Shown here piece by piece: positions 8,816 to 18,043 of a stretch of 64,000 nt of DNA. The position numbers were made by a program, and so were the translations under genes. Origin of the DNA: Devosia sp. Root436 (lineage in GTDB: Bacteria > Pseudomonadota > Alphaproteobacteria > Rhizobiales > Devosiaceae); the NCBI RefSeq assembly GCF_001426345.1, contig NZ_LMEM01000013.1, positions 186,001-250,000 of the forward strand, written 5' to 3'. The notes beneath the pieces were generated by a model, which made no database searches, was not told the origin of the DNA, and saw only the letters and a list, made by a program, of their open reading frames with translations. Numbering within the stretch: the first letter of the stretch is position 1; each line of letters opens with the position of its first letter.

Positions 8816-9250
8816 ATGTTCAAGGAATTCCGGGATTTCGCCATCAAAGGCAACATGATCGATCTCGCCATCGGCGTGATCATCGGTGCCGCCTTCGGCG
8901 CCATCGTCTCCTCCATCGTCGATGACATCTTCATGCCGCTCATCGGTCTCATCATCGGTGGCATCGACTTTTCCAACCTGTTTGTCGTGCTGTCCAATCC
9001 CGGCGACGTGCCGGTGCCCTCGCTCGCCGCGGCCAAGGATGCGGGCATTGCCACGCTCAATATCGGCCTGTTCATCAATGCGGTGGTCAAGTTCACCATC
9101 ATCGCCTTCGTGCTGTTCCTGGTGGTCAAGGGCATCAACCGCATGAAGCGCAAGGCTGCCGCCGAGCCTGTCGCCGAAACCCCGGCGCCCAGCAAGGAAG
9201 AAGTCCTGCTCACTGAAATCCGGGACGCGCTGCGCGCCAATCCGCGCTGA
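8816..9250 (+). CDS. mscL: Large-conductance mechanosensitive channel MscL
   Basis: The protein is 144 aa, the usual family length. The N-terminal amphipathic helix [12 protein letters not shown] leads into TM1 ([19 protein letters not shown]), then a periplasmic loop, TM2 ([17 protein letters not shown]) and a charged C-terminal helix. It forms a homopentameric inner-membrane pore that opens under high membrane tension to release solutes during osmotic downshock. A GAAGAGGG-type ribosome site precedes the ATG. A strong hairpin terminator follows. Confidence 0.95.
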   Translation: MFKEFRDFAIKGNMIDLAIGVIIGAAFGAIVSSIVDDIFMPLIGLIIGGIDFSNLFVVLSNPGDVPVPSLAAAKDAGIATLNIGLFINAVVKFTIIAFVLFLVVKGINRMKRKAAAEPVAETPAPSKEEVLLTEIRDALRANPR

Positions 9251-9257
9251 TCGAAAC

Positions 9258-9285
9258 AAAAGCCGGTCTTGCGGGGCCGGCTTTT
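9258..9285 (+). terminator. Rho-independent terminator of mscL
   Basis: The sequence just after mscL forms a stem from AAAAGCCGGTC and GGCCGGCTTTT with a single G-T pair, closing on a T run. Confidence 0.85.
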
Positions 9286-9314
9286 CCATGCGGTGGGAAT
9301 AGGAAAAATGTCCG

Positions 9315-9355
9315 TTGACAAGCGTATACTAGGCAAATAGACCTAGTACCTAGGT
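9315..9355. promoter_or_regulatory. Possible promoter with a 15-bp palindromic operator
   Basis: A TTGACA hexamer (9315-9320) is followed at 17 bp by a weak TAGACC, and the perfect dyad ACCTAG-TAC-CTAGGT covers 9341-9355. It lies 170 bp upstream of the FixJ-like regulator gene in an otherwise gene-free stretch. The dyad could be an operator for that regulator or for another LuxR-type protein; this is inference. Confidence 0.45.
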
Positions 9356-9525
9356 GCTTCATCCTACGTGTTGTCCTTGTCGGACGGCACGAACACTTAG
9401 CGCAAACTACCGCTGCGATTCACACGGGGGGCCGGTGTCGCAGGCTGCCACAGGCATGCCGGCGATGGTGACGCCTGCTGCCCGATGATCGCATCCAAGC
9501 GAAACTTGGCAGGGCAGAGGGCAAC

Positions 9526-10161
9526 ATGAGCGACCAGATTTACTACCACTCCTTCCTCAATCGGGACAGGCTGATCCACATCGTGGATGGCGATCCGGCG
9601 ACCTGCGAGGCGCTGAGCGTGCTGTTCCGCCTCGAAGGGTTTCAGACCACCTTCTCGCTGGAGGCGGCTCATTTCATTGTCGGCCTCGAACGGCGTCGGC
9701 CCGACATCGTCGTGCTCAACCTGCGCATGGGCGAGGAAAGTGGGCTGGGCCTGCTGCGCCGGGTCAAGGCCATGCGCACCGGCACGCCGGTCTTCATGCT
9801 GGCCGATATGCCCCAGGTCGAAGCGGCGGTAACGGCCATGAAGCTGGGGGCTTCCGACGTCATCTCCAAGCCGATCGATACCGAGCACCTGCTGACCGTC
9901 ATCCGCGACGCCTTGCGCCGCGACGTGCATCTGGGTGCCATGCAGGGCGGCCGCCGGCCGGTGGAAGTGCGCGGTTTCTCCCAGCTCACCCCGCGCGAGC
10001 GCGAAGTGCTGCAGCTCATCACCAATGGTCAATCCAACAAGGAAGCCGGCCGCGAACTGGGCATTTCCCCGCGCACGATAGAGGTGCACCGGGCGCGGGT
10101 GATGGAGAAACTGGGTGCGCGGAACACGGCGGACCTGATGCGGATCGTGCTGACGAGCTGA
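9526..10161 (+). CDS. FixJ/NarL-like regulator with a degenerate receiver domain
   Basis: The protein is 211 aa. An N-terminal CheY-like domain is followed by a GerE/LuxR helix-turn-helix (LTPREREVLQLITNGQSNKE...ISPRTIEVHRARVMEKLGA). In the receiver the phospho-acceptor Asp is Asn65 (VVLNLRMG in place of the usual VLLDLRMP). The conserved Thr/Ser switch is Ala93. Asp21, Asp23 and Lys115 remain. It is therefore probably not regulated by ordinary phosphotransfer and may act constitutively, by dimer control or by ligand. No cognate kinase is adjacent. Confidence 0.85.
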   Translation: MSDQIYYHSFLNRDRLIHIVDGDPATCEALSVLFRLEGFQTTFSLEAAHFIVGLERRRPDIVVLNLRMGEESGLGLLRRVKAMRTGTPVFMLADMPQVEAAVTAMKLGASDVISKPIDTEHLLTVIRDALRRDVHLGAMQGGRRPVEVRGFSQLTPREREVLQLITNGQSNKEAGRELGISPRTIEVHRARVMEKLGARNTADLMRIVLTS

Positions 10162-10267
10162 GCGGGGGCAGGGGGCCGCAAGCCGGTGCTGGCTGGCGCG
10201 CGGCTCGGGGGCCCGATGGCGGGACTGCATTGTTCCGTGCCGGCGTCCTGGCCTAGGATGAATTTTA

Positions 10268-11026
10268 GTGGCCCGGTTGGAGATGCCGTCAGTGGGGTGG
10301 GAAACGCTCAGGCTTTGGGGCGAGGACGCGGTGCGGATCGAGCCGCTTACCGGCGGGTCGGCCAATGACGTGTGGAGCCTGCGCATCCACGGCAGGCTCG
10401 CGGTCGGTCGCCTCGGCACCAGGAGCGATGCCGATCTCGCCTGGGAAACCGGGCTCATGCACTATCTCGACCGCGCCGGCCTCAGCGTGCCGGTGCCGAT
10501 CCCGACAGAGGACGGCCGGTTTTTCGCCAACGGCCTGACGGTCATGACCTATATGGAAGGCGGCCCGCCCGAAACGGCGGCTGACTGGCGGCGCGTGGCC
10601 GACACGCTGCGCCAGTTGCATCGCCTGACGCAGGACTGGCCGCAGCGCCCGGGCTGGCGCTCGTCAACCGACCTCCTGCATGAAGAGACCGGGACGCGGA
10701 TCGACCTCGCGGTGATGCCGCCAGGCGCTGCCGAGCGCTGCCGGGCGGCATGGGCACGGCTCGCCGGGCGCCCGGCCTGCATTGTCCACGGCAACCCCGA
10801 CAATCCCGGCAATATCCGCATGACGGCGGAGCGGGTCGCGCTGATCGACTGGGACGAGGCCCATCGCGACGTGCCCGACCTCGACCTGGTGCTTCCCCAC
10901 AACGCCGCCGGCCTCCAAGGGGAGGCCCACGACATCGCCGCCCAGGCCGCGGCCGCCTGGGAGGCCGCGGTATGCTGGGGCGACGACTACGCCATCAGGC
11001 GGCTCGCCGAAGTTCGGGCGGTGTGA
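10268..11026 (+). CDS. Aminoglycoside phosphotransferase (APH)-fold protein with altered catalytic loop
   Basis: The protein is 252 aa from a GTG at 10268; an ATG at 10283 is an alternative. It has the small two-lobe kinase layout with a choline kinase/APH-type loop HGNPDNPGNI (residues 174-183) and the metal-binding ALIDWDEA. In typical members the loop is HGDxxxxN; here Asn replaces the catalytic Asp and one residue is inserted, with Asp178 as a possible substitute. The substrate is unknown; resistance should not be assumed. It is a single gene without clear operon partners. Confidence 0.65.
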   Translation: MARLEMPSVGWETLRLWGEDAVRIEPLTGGSANDVWSLRIHGRLAVGRLGTRSDADLAWETGLMHYLDRAGLSVPVPIPTEDGRFFANGLTVMTYMEGGPPETAADWRRVADTLRQLHRLTQDWPQRPGWRSSTDLLHEETGTRIDLAVMPPGAAERCRAAWARLAGRPACIVHGNPDNPGNIRMTAERVALIDWDEAHRDVPDLDLVLPHNAAGLQGEAHDIAAQAAAAWEAAVCWGDDYAIRRLAEVRAV

Positions 11027-11212
11027 GGGGAGGCGTGGAGCGCCCGCGCGCGAAGCGCCGCAATACAGGCACGACATTCGTGCTTAGTGGAGAATGGCAA
11101 AGTCGGTTTGCGACATTCTGGTCGTTCACGACACCGGGCTACCGTGATCGAACATTCGGCACTGTTTTTGGACCGTATGGCGTCCGACCATCATCGCGCG
11201 GTTGTGGCGTCG

Positions 11213-11716
11213 TCAGACGAAGGACATTGGCACCCGGTGATCAGGTCGATCGAAAAGCGACATCTCGTCCATGGTGGGCGGCTCGAACAGTTTCGACCAC
11301 CTGAGCAGATCCGTTCGGGAAATTTCGAACGTACCCGCTGGAAGCGCAGTGTTTCTTCGCGAAACCCGGTGCCACAACGCCTCAAACGGGACGTCAAGGA
11401 AGCAGAGTACGACCTTCGCGCCAGCGGCGCGGACGTCTTCCCTGCACGTGTCACGTTCCGCCCGTGACCATACACCCCAGTCGACGACGACGTTGCAACC
11501 AAGCCTGACGGTGCGCAGGGCGACCTGCCATTGCAGAGCCTCGACGCGTCCTCGATATGGACCGGTTTCCGCTTCCTGCGTGGAGATGCCGGGATAAAGT
11601 TCATGCATCCAGTCGTCTCCAGTGAGACGAAGCGCAGATGCTTCCCGTTCAATAGACTTGGCGAGAGACGTCTTCCCAGAGCCGGGAAGGCCGCAAGTTA
11701 GGTAAAGTGTGGACAC
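11213..11716 (-). CDS. Small P-loop kinase / AAA family ATPase
   Basis: The protein is 167 aa from the GTG at 11716; an in-frame start at 11761 would add 15 residues. Walker A is GLPGSGKTS near the N-terminus. A TGDDWMHELYPG segment and a VVVDWGVWSRAERD strand follow, as in the zeta toxin/adenylylsulfate kinase-like group of small-molecule kinases (COG0645-like). A late Arg-rich lid (HRVSRRN) is present. The substrate is unknown. It is monocistronic, with about 190 bp of non-coding sequence on its 3' side. Confidence 0.7.
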   Translation of the reverse strand: MSTLYLTCGLPGSGKTSLAKSIEREASALRLTGDDWMHELYPGISTQEAETGPYRGRVEALQWQVALRTVRLGCNVVVDWGVWSRAERDTCREDVRAAGAKVVLCFLDVPFEALWHRVSRRNTALPAGTFEISRTDLLRWSKLFEPPTMDEMSLFDRPDHRVPMSFV

Positions 11717-11995
11717 TCGAAATCTCTGATTAGGGCGTGGCAAATGAATGCGTCCCCGCAATGGGTGACGGCGCTTCGCTCAATGCCGCCAAGTGCGGCT
11801 AATCAGATGTTTGTTGCCATGCCTAACCTTGTAGGGACTCCCTTGCTGTTGGGTCAAGGTGACGGGTATGCGTCGCCTTGAGCGAAAAGCTGCCTGTCCT
11901 GGATTGGCGCGTGCGTCCCAAGCGATTTCCCCTGGCGGCTGGCTCTTCACGCCTGCCGATAAAGCCACTAATGTTTCCTCATGGTGGGGGATTCC

Positions 11996-12685
11996 ATGTC
12001 GAAAATCTGGATTGTAGCGCCATTGCTTGTAGTGCTGAGTGGCGGCGCGGCACTGGCGCAGGATAGTCCGGCCGTACCGGATTTCGACTGGACGGGCTTG
12101 TACCTGGGAGTTCAGGGCGGCTATCAGGCCGGAGAGACCCGTGTTACCGAGTTCTTTTCGGCAACGGGACTGCCGACGGGCTACACTCCTCACGCCGACA
12201 TGGACGGGTTCACTGGCGGCGGCCATATCGGCTATGTCTACCAGACCGGCGCAGCAGTGCTCGGCGTCGAAGCCGATGCGGAACTGACCAATATTACCGG
12301 TAGGCACACGACCGCTTCGAGTATTTTCGAGACAACCCAGCAGTGGCAAGCCTCATTGCGGGTGCGACTGGGCGTGACAGCAGCCGACAGGCTGCTGATC
12401 TACGCCACAGGCGGGCTGGCGGTAACCGGGTTCGACAACGCCGCCAATTATTTGCCAGGCCCGTTTGCCAAGGAGTGGAATGGTATCGCCGCTGGCGGAA
12501 CGATCGGCCTTGGGGCCGAATATGCCATTTCCGATCACCTGAGCCTGCGCGGCGAATATCGCTACAGCGATTTCGGCCGCTTCGATTTCGACTGGTTCAA
12601 CATCGGCGGTACCGGCATAAACGCCTCCTATGAACAGACGCTCAAGACTCATTCGGTAAGAGCCGGGTTGAGCTATCGGTTCTGA
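11996..12685 (+). CDS. Omp25/RopB-like outer membrane beta-barrel protein
   Basis: The protein is 229 aa from the ATG at 11996. A signal peptide (residues 1-21, ending ALA) leads into DFDWTGLYLGVQGGYQ, the hallmark start of Rhizobiales Omp25/31-type eight-stranded barrels. The GGHIGYVYQ, LRVRLGV and LRGEYRYSDFG strands follow, and the C-terminal signature is GLSYRF, ending in Phe as in BAM substrates. It should be a structural outer-membrane protein. It is a single gene. Confidence 0.88.
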   Translation: MSKIWIVAPLLVVLSGGAALAQDSPAVPDFDWTGLYLGVQGGYQAGETRVTEFFSATGLPTGYTPHADMDGFTGGGHIGYVYQTGAAVLGVEADAELTNITGRHTTASSIFETTQQWQASLRVRLGVTAADRLLIYATGGLAVTGFDNAANYLPGPFAKEWNGIAAGGTIGLGAEYAISDHLSLRGEYRYSDFGRFDFDWFNIGGTGINASYEQTLKTHSVRAGLSYRF

Positions 12686-12911
12686 CCGAGGCGCCGCTCC
12701 ACTCGATGATGGACCTGCAACCGCCGCCGCTTACAGGCGCTCGAAGGTCTGTGACAGGTCAGGCTCCACCTGCCGCCCTCGCATGACATCCCGTGGCGCG
12801 CCATTCCCGATATCCGCTCGAAGAATTTCAGCTGGGGATTGGCGATCTTGAGCCTTGATGACTTCGGGGCCGTCAGCCGCGGTCAGGCCGCCGAGCTATC
12901 ATGCAGCGGCC

Positions 12912-15881
12912 CTAGAATTTGACGGTGAGGCCGGCCGTGCCGGCAAGGCTGAAGCTGCTGCCGAAATTGGCGAGACCTGTATTCACGTCGACCTGTCCAT
13001 GCACGGCGTATTTATCGTCGCCCCAGGCATAGGTGCCGCCGACCCCGAGGCCGCCCCAGAGATTGTCCTGGGTGTTGACCAGCTGCACGCCAGCCACGTC
13101 GGTCCTGCTATCGGGCAGAACGTCGTAGTAGAGATTGGCAATGCCAAAGGCATGGACACGGCTGGTCTCGCCGGACGCATCGGTCCAGCTATCCTGGTAG
13201 TCGGCCGAAAGGCCCAGCCGGATATTGAAGTCATTGCCTTCGACCAGCGAAACCGCGGCGCCGTAGGCGTCGGTGAAGCCATCATAGGCGACATCGGAAT
13301 AGGTTAGTTGCGCCTGCGGCGTGATCGACCAGTTCGGAGCAAGCGCGATCCGTTGGCCGGCCTCGACACCAAGGGAATAGCCGAAGCCATTATTGCCCGA
13401 AACCAGGCTGGTCGTGGCGGTCGAGGAAGAAAGGTCGCTGTCATACCAGGTCACGTTCGCCTGGGCATCGAGATAAAAGCCGCTCGAACCATACCAGGTC
13501 AGCGATCCGCCCAGGCCATAGCCGGCGGTGCTGATCGAACCGTTTCCGAACACCGACTTCACATCGCCCGCCATGGTGCCGTATCGTGCTGAAAGGCCGC
13601 CGATAAGATTGCCGGCCGCGCTCGAATAGAGCTGCCGATCGGCGCCGGCCTGCCATTGCCAGGTGCCGACATCGAAATCGGCGCCGGTGGTGGAAAATCG
13701 GGAATCCATCTTGGCGTGACGGGCGACGATCCGGCCCCAGATGCCGCTATTGCCGCCAGCCGCTTCAGGCAGGGCACCGGTCTCGATCATACCAGCGGTC
13801 CAGGACCGGTTGCCGACGCGTTGCTGCAGAGTTTCAAGCTCGTTGAAACTCCCCAGCATGGTGGCATAGGTCTCGTAGACCGGCGCGCCGGCCTGATAAA
13901 GCGGTCCGGCCGGGGTAGCCCCGTTGATCAAGGCGGACCGGAGATACCAGTCACCATCGGCGGGCGTGCTGACGCCCCCCTGATGGAGACGATAGGCGTA
14001 GGCGCCGGCAACGATGGCGGGCGCCCCCTCGAAGGTATAATGCCCCAGAAGCGTGAAATCGCCACCGGAAACGCCGCCGACATCGACGATCCTGATGCCT
14101 TCACTGGTCTGCGCGCCGACGCCGCCGAGATTGATGACACGAACAATGGTGCTGCCGGACGTATCGCCGGTCACCACCAGCAGGTCTGTGGCCGAACTGT
14201 CGTCGCCAAGGACCGCTTCGATTTCGAGCGCACCACCATTGCCGACATAGTTGCCGGCGACCGTCAGCGTGCCGATCGAATTGCCCGGAGCGATGGTACC
14301 CCCGGCGAAATTCGTCGTTGCGCCCACCTGGCCAATGCCCTGCAGTCGCCCGCCTATGGCCTCCATCGACCCGCCAAGCGTGCCGTCGACGGAGAGAATG
14401 CCGTCATATACGCGGGAGGTGCCCGACAGGCTTGAACTGTCGGAGCCGAGCGTAGTCTGTCCCGTGCCGACCTGCCAAACACCGCCCGTCCCGCTGATGG
14501 TCCCGCCAAAGGTCACGGCGTCCGAGCGGTTGAAGGCCAGGACGCCGCTATTGGCAACATCTCCCAAGATGCTGCCGCTCGTCCCGCCATCGCCCAGTTG
14601 CAAAGTGCCCGCCGCGATTGTCGTGCCACCGCCATAGGTGTTGGCGCCGGTCAGGGTAAGCGTGCCCAAACCGTCCTTGGTCAGGCTGCCCGCCCCAGTC
14701 ATTTCGGGAGCGATGCCGATATCGTGGCCGTTCGTGTCGATGATGCCGCCGCCGGCGTCGAGGGTGACCTGCTGGGCGCCATAGTTGCTGAAGAAATTCG
14801 CGTTGTCGCGGGTGGCCCGCACGATGCCGCCATCCAAGGTGACATCTGCGGTGCCTATGCCGCCCCGCAAACCGCTGGTTTCCAGAACCCCGTGCGCGCC
14901 CGGCATACCCAGCACATGCAGCGTGCCGCTGGCCGCCGCATCCGATATGCCGAGATCGACGCCACCATTGGCGTAAACGCGCGCGCCATCGTCGATGGTC
15001 ATCACCCCAACGCCGTAATTGCCGAGGGCGAGGTTAAAGCTGGCTATCTCCCAGCTCGCGCCCCCGGTCACAGTCACATCCCCATCGCCACCGGGATTGG
15101 CACCCACATAGCCCTGGCTGCTGGTCAGGCTGGCGCCGTCTTCGATGCGCAGAACGCCTTGGGCGAACAGACCCACCGTGAACTGGTCCGCCACGGTCCA
15201 GGCCGCGCCCGATGCCAGGACTGCCTCTCCATAGCCGGTGATACCAAGGATGGCGTCATGGCTCGATAGTGTGGCGCCATCGGACAGCGCAATGCTGCCT
15301 GTACCCCAGGAGCCAACGCTGACCCGCCCATCCGTGGTGACATGACCACCCTGCGCGACGTTCAGGGTACCTGTCCCCTCCTCGCCGATGTTCAGACCTT
15401 GCTGGAGATACCAGGTGGAAGCATTGCCTGAGCCATCCTCGCCTGAAACCGTCACGACGCCGACGCCGCCCAGGCTGGCGCCTATATAGCCTGTCGCCCC
15501 GCTGACGTGCCCGCCGGCAAGAATATCGAGCGTTCCATCGCCATATTGCCCGATGACAAGGTCGCCCTGACTGTCCCACCGCGCATTCTGACCCGAGACC
15601 GTCGCGACGCCGATGCCGCCCCCATCTTGACCGACGTAAGCGCTATTGTTCGTCAATGAGCTGCCGTTGGGAATGGTCAGGGTACCGGGACCGGTCGTAC
15701 CGATATAGAGGTCGACACTGCCATCGATAAGCGCAGGATCCAGCGGCGTGCTGTTTCCGCCAATGGCCACTTGTGCCGATGCCGGCGAAAGGGTCGCCAG
15801 CGCCACGACGAATGGCGCCGCTGACATGAGCAGCCACTGGCGGGACGACAAAACTGTTTTGCGAAAGTGGCTTCTGTGCAT
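12912..15881 (-). CDS. Autotransporter (type Va) with repeat-rich passenger
   Basis: The protein is 989 aa from the ATG at 15881, starting with an extended signal region (MHRSHFRKTVLSSRQWLLMS, cleavage near ASAQ). The passenger contains many near-repeats of the type YVG..GGxGxVTVSG and an autotransporter-associated beta-strand motif (LTLTGANTYGGGTTIAAGTL). It should form a beta-helix. The last ~280 residues are the translocator barrel, ending AGLTVKF with the terminal aromatic residue. The product is probably surface-exposed, for adhesion or cell-cell contact. No protease motif was seen in the passenger. About 226 bp of non-coding DNA separates it from the convergent porin gene. Confidence 0.9.
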   Translation of the reverse strand: MHRSHFRKTVLSSRQWLLMSAAPFVVALATLSPASAQVAIGGNSTPLDPALIDGSVDLYIGTTGPGTLTIPNGSSLTNNSAYVGQDGGGIGVATVSGQNARWDSQGDLVIGQYGDGTLDILAGGHVSGATGYIGASLGGVGVVTVSGEDGSGNASTWYLQQGLNIGEEGTGTLNVAQGGHVTTDGRVSVGSWGTGSIALSDGATLSSHDAILGITGYGEAVLASGAAWTVADQFTVGLFAQGVLRIEDGASLTSSQGYVGANPGGDGDVTVTGGASWEIASFNLALGNYGVGVMTIDDGARVYANGGVDLGISDAAASGTLHVLGMPGAHGVLETSGLRGGIGTADVTLDGGIVRATRDNANFFSNYGAQQVTLDAGGGIIDTNGHDIGIAPEMTGAGSLTKDGLGTLTLTGANTYGGGTTIAAGTLQLGDGGTSGSILGDVANSGVLAFNRSDAVTFGGTISGTGGVWQVGTGQTTLGSDSSSLSGTSRVYDGILSVDGTLGGSMEAIGGRLQGIGQVGATTNFAGGTIAPGNSIGTLTVAGNYVGNGGALEIEAVLGDDSSATDLLVVTGDTSGSTIVRVINLGGVGAQTSEGIRIVDVGGVSGGDFTLLGHYTFEGAPAIVAGAYAYRLHQGGVSTPADGDWYLRSALINGATPAGPLYQAGAPVYETYATMLGSFNELETLQQRVGNRSWTAGMIETGALPEAAGGNSGIWGRIVARHAKMDSRFSTTGADFDVGTWQWQAGADRQLYSSAAGNLIGGLSARYGTMAGDVKSVFGNGSISTAGYGLGGSLTWYGSSGFYLDAQANVTWYDSDLSSSTATTSLVSGNNGFGYSLGVEAGQRIALAPNWSITPQAQLTYSDVAYDGFTDAYGAAVSLVEGNDFNIRLGLSADYQDSWTDASGETSRVHAFGIANLYYDVLPDSRTDVAGVQLVNTQDNLWGGLGVGGTYAWGDDKYAVHGQVDVNTGLANFGSSFSLAGTAGLTVKF

Positions 15882-15963
15882 GGCAACCGCGCTAAACAAT
15901 TACCGATGCTGTAAATAATAGGCTTAATTATCCATTAATTCCTGGCCCGCCGAGGGATGCGCG

Positions 15964-16353
15964 CTAGGCAGCTGGGATGCGGCCGAGACCGATCTCATTG
16001 CCGTCGGGATCGTAATACATGACCTTGCGGACGCCTTCGCCGGGAATTTCCTGCTGGCTCCAGGTGAGGCCTCGCGCGGCGATCTGGTCGATCTGTCCTT
16101 CAAGATCGCTGCACATGATGGTCTGGATCGCGCCGCCGGCGCGCTTGGCATCCACGATGATGTAGATCCAGCGATGCTCGGCAATGGCCCAGACGGCCTC
16201 GACCTCGTTGGGATAAAAGCTCGGCTTGGCGCCGAACAGGCGCCGGTACCAGTCGAGCGCGGTGCGGAAGTCGCTGACGGGAATGCCCGAGAACATCTCC
16301 GTTCCCGTGCCGCCAAGGATGAACCGATCGTCTGCCATGGTCATGCCATCCAT
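15964..16353 (-). CDS. VOC (glyoxalase/bleomycin-resistance fold) family protein
   Basis: The protein is 129 aa with two paired beta-alpha-beta-beta-beta modules: IPVSDFRTALDWYRRLFG at the N-terminus and the DPDGNEIGL signature at the C-terminus. Such proteins bind a divalent metal and act on diverse substrates; none can be assigned here. It lies 58 bp downstream of hemA on the same strand and could be co-transcribed with it. Confidence 0.82.
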   Translation of the reverse strand: MDGMTMADDRFILGGTGTEMFSGIPVSDFRTALDWYRRLFGAKPSFYPNEVEAVWAIAEHRWIYIIVDAKRAGGAIQTIMCSDLEGQIDQIAARGLTWSQQEIPGEGVRKVMYYDPDGNEIGLGRIPAA

Positions 16354-16411
16354 TCTGTTGCTGTCGCCAGAATGACGGATGAGCCCTGCCTGTCCCGACA
16401 GCTAACTCGTC

Positions 16412-17692
16412 TCAGCCGCCAATAGTGGGGAGCGTCAGGTCGCCCGACGTCAGCTTGCTGGCCGTGATGGCGGCATCGGCCGGCTCGCGCGGGAGTTCCA
16501 GGCTCGTCCAGACGCTCACCAGGGCATGGCGCAGGGCGAAGATCATCTCGTCGGTATGCAAAGGCGTCGGGGTGATGCGCAGGCGCTCGGTGCCCTTGGG
16601 AACCGTGGGGTAGTTGATCGGCTGGATATAGATATTGTGCTTGTCGAGCAGCATGTCGCTGGCCGCCTTGACGGCGCGGGCATCGCCCACGATCAGCGGC
16701 ACGATATGGGTTTCGGTCTCCATGACCGGCAGGCCGGCATCGGCCAGGATCGCCTTGGTGAGGCGGGCCTGGCGCTGGTGCATGAGGCGCTCGTGGTCGG
16801 AAACCTTGAGATGCTCGATCGAGGCGCGGGCCGCGGCGCAGAGGGCCGGGGGCAGGGAGGTGGTGAAGATGAATTCGGGCGCATAGGAGCGCACGGCGTC
16901 GATGATGGCCTTGTTGGCGGTGATATAGCCGCCCATCGTGCCAAAACCCTTGGCCAGCGTACCCTCGATGACGTCGATGCGGTCCATCAGCCCTTCGCGC
17001 TCGGCAATGCCGCCGCCACGCGCGCCATACATGCCCACGGCATGGACTTCGTCGATATAGGTCAGCGCGCCGAATTCCTCGGCCAGGTCGCAGATTTCCT
17101 TGATGGGGGCGACATCGCCATCCATGGAATAGACCGATTCAAAGCAGATGAGCTTGGGGCGCTTGCGGTCGGTTGCGGCGAGCAGGTCGCGCAGATGGGC
17201 CACGTCATTGTGGCGGAAGATCACCTTCTGCATGCCGGACTGGCGCACGCCCTGGATCATCGAGGCGTGGTTGAGCTGGTCCGAGAAAATCACGCAATCG
17301 GGCAGCAGTCGCGCGATGGTGGCGATGGCCGCTTCGTTGGAGACGAAGCCCGAGGTGAAGACCAGGGCCGCTTCCTTGCGGTGCAGGTCGGCGAGCGAAC
17401 GCTCGAGCTCGACCAGCGGCCGGTTGGTGCCCGAAATATTGCGGGTGCCGCCCGAGCCGACGCCCAGCTTGCCCGCAGTCTCCTGCATGGCGCCGATGAC
17501 CTTGGGGTGCTGGCCCATGCCCAGATAATCGTTGGAGCACCAGATGGTGATGTCGCGCATATTGTCGGCATCGTCGCGATAGACGGCGCGGGGAAACTGG
17601 CCCGCCACCCGCTCGATATCGGCGAAAACCCGATAGCGCTTTTCCGACCGCAGCGTATCCACCGCATCTTCGAATATGCCGCGATAGTCCAT
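16412..17692 (-). CDS. hemA: 5-aminolevulinate synthase
   Basis: The protein is 426 aa. This PLP enzyme of the alpha-oxoamine synthase family condenses glycine and succinyl-CoA to 5-aminolevulinate, the first step of heme synthesis by the C4 pathway of alphaproteobacteria. Visible signatures are [37 protein letters not shown] and the PLP-lysine segment [11 protein letters not shown]. Length and ends are normal. A TTGAC-N4-GTCAA box lies 81 bp upstream of the start, which suggests control by an FNR/FixK-type regulator, as known for hemA in other alphaproteobacteria. Confidence 0.96.
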   Translation of the reverse strand: MDYRGIFEDAVDTLRSEKRYRVFADIERVAGQFPRAVYRDDADNMRDITIWCSNDYLGMGQHPKVIGAMQETAGKLGVGSGGTRNISGTNRPLVELERSLADLHRKEAALVFTSGFVSNEAAIATIARLLPDCVIFSDQLNHASMIQGVRQSGMQKVIFRHNDVAHLRDLLAATDRKRPKLICFESVYSMDGDVAPIKEICDLAEEFGALTYIDEVHAVGMYGARGGGIAEREGLMDRIDVIEGTLAKGFGTMGGYITANKAIIDAVRSYAPEFIFTTSLPPALCAAARASIEHLKVSDHERLMHQRQARLTKAILADAGLPVMETETHIVPLIVGDARAVKAASDMLLDKHNIYIQPINYPTVPKGTERLRITPTPLHTDEMIFALRHALVSVWTSLELPREPADAAITASKLTSGDLTLPTIGG

Positions 17693-17772
17693 GCAAACGT
17701 CCCTTTTGTCCTGCCGTCGGCGGGGTAGGTCGCGCCGGCGAACAAGCCATAACTAGGTTGGCGCCAGCCGCA

Positions 17773-17786
17773 TTGACATAGGTCAA
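17773..17786. promoter_or_regulatory. FNR/FixK-type box upstream of hemA
   Basis: The perfect 14-bp dyad TTGACATAGGTCAA lies in the divergent region between hemA and the gene at 18044. It fits the TTGAY-N4-RTCAA consensus of the FNR/FixK/Anr regulators. hemA is a known target of such oxygen-responsive regulators in several alphaproteobacteria; here regulation is inferred. Confidence 0.65.
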
Positions 17787-18043
17787 TTCGACGCGCGCCG
17801 CGCCCTGCCAAACCGCTCCGGCGCAAAAGGGCGGGACGGCGAACATGAGAGTCATTCTAAAGTGCGAAGGACCTTCTGCCAATGCGGCAATCGCGCCGGA
17901 TCGACGCATGTTGCTTTGCCGCTGCCATGGGATCGCGACGATATTCACGAATTGGCAGTTGCCAAGGCGCAGTGTTGAAGCAAGTTGACTCTCAGACTAC
18001 CATCGCGAAAAGGCCCGAACGGGCTCATTGGGGGGTGAGTTCA

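Noticed and set aside
9315-9330. TTGACA followed by TATACT as a promoter
   Set aside because: The spacing between the two hexamers is only 4 bp, too short for a sigma-70 promoter; a 17-bp alternative is reported with low confidence.
10268-11026. Aminoglycoside resistance gene
   Set aside because: The APH fold is shared by many non-resistance kinases, and the catalytic loop is altered; there is no support for resistance.
11087-11597. Plus-strand frames opposite the small P-loop kinase gene
   Set aside because: The minus-strand frame contains the Walker A motif and a coherent kinase; the plus frames have no domain.
12755-12911. A short open frame (DIPWRAIPDIRSKNFSWG...) between the porin and autotransporter genes
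   Set aside because: It has no start codon in a good context and no recognised similarity; it could be a gene remnant but cannot be supported.
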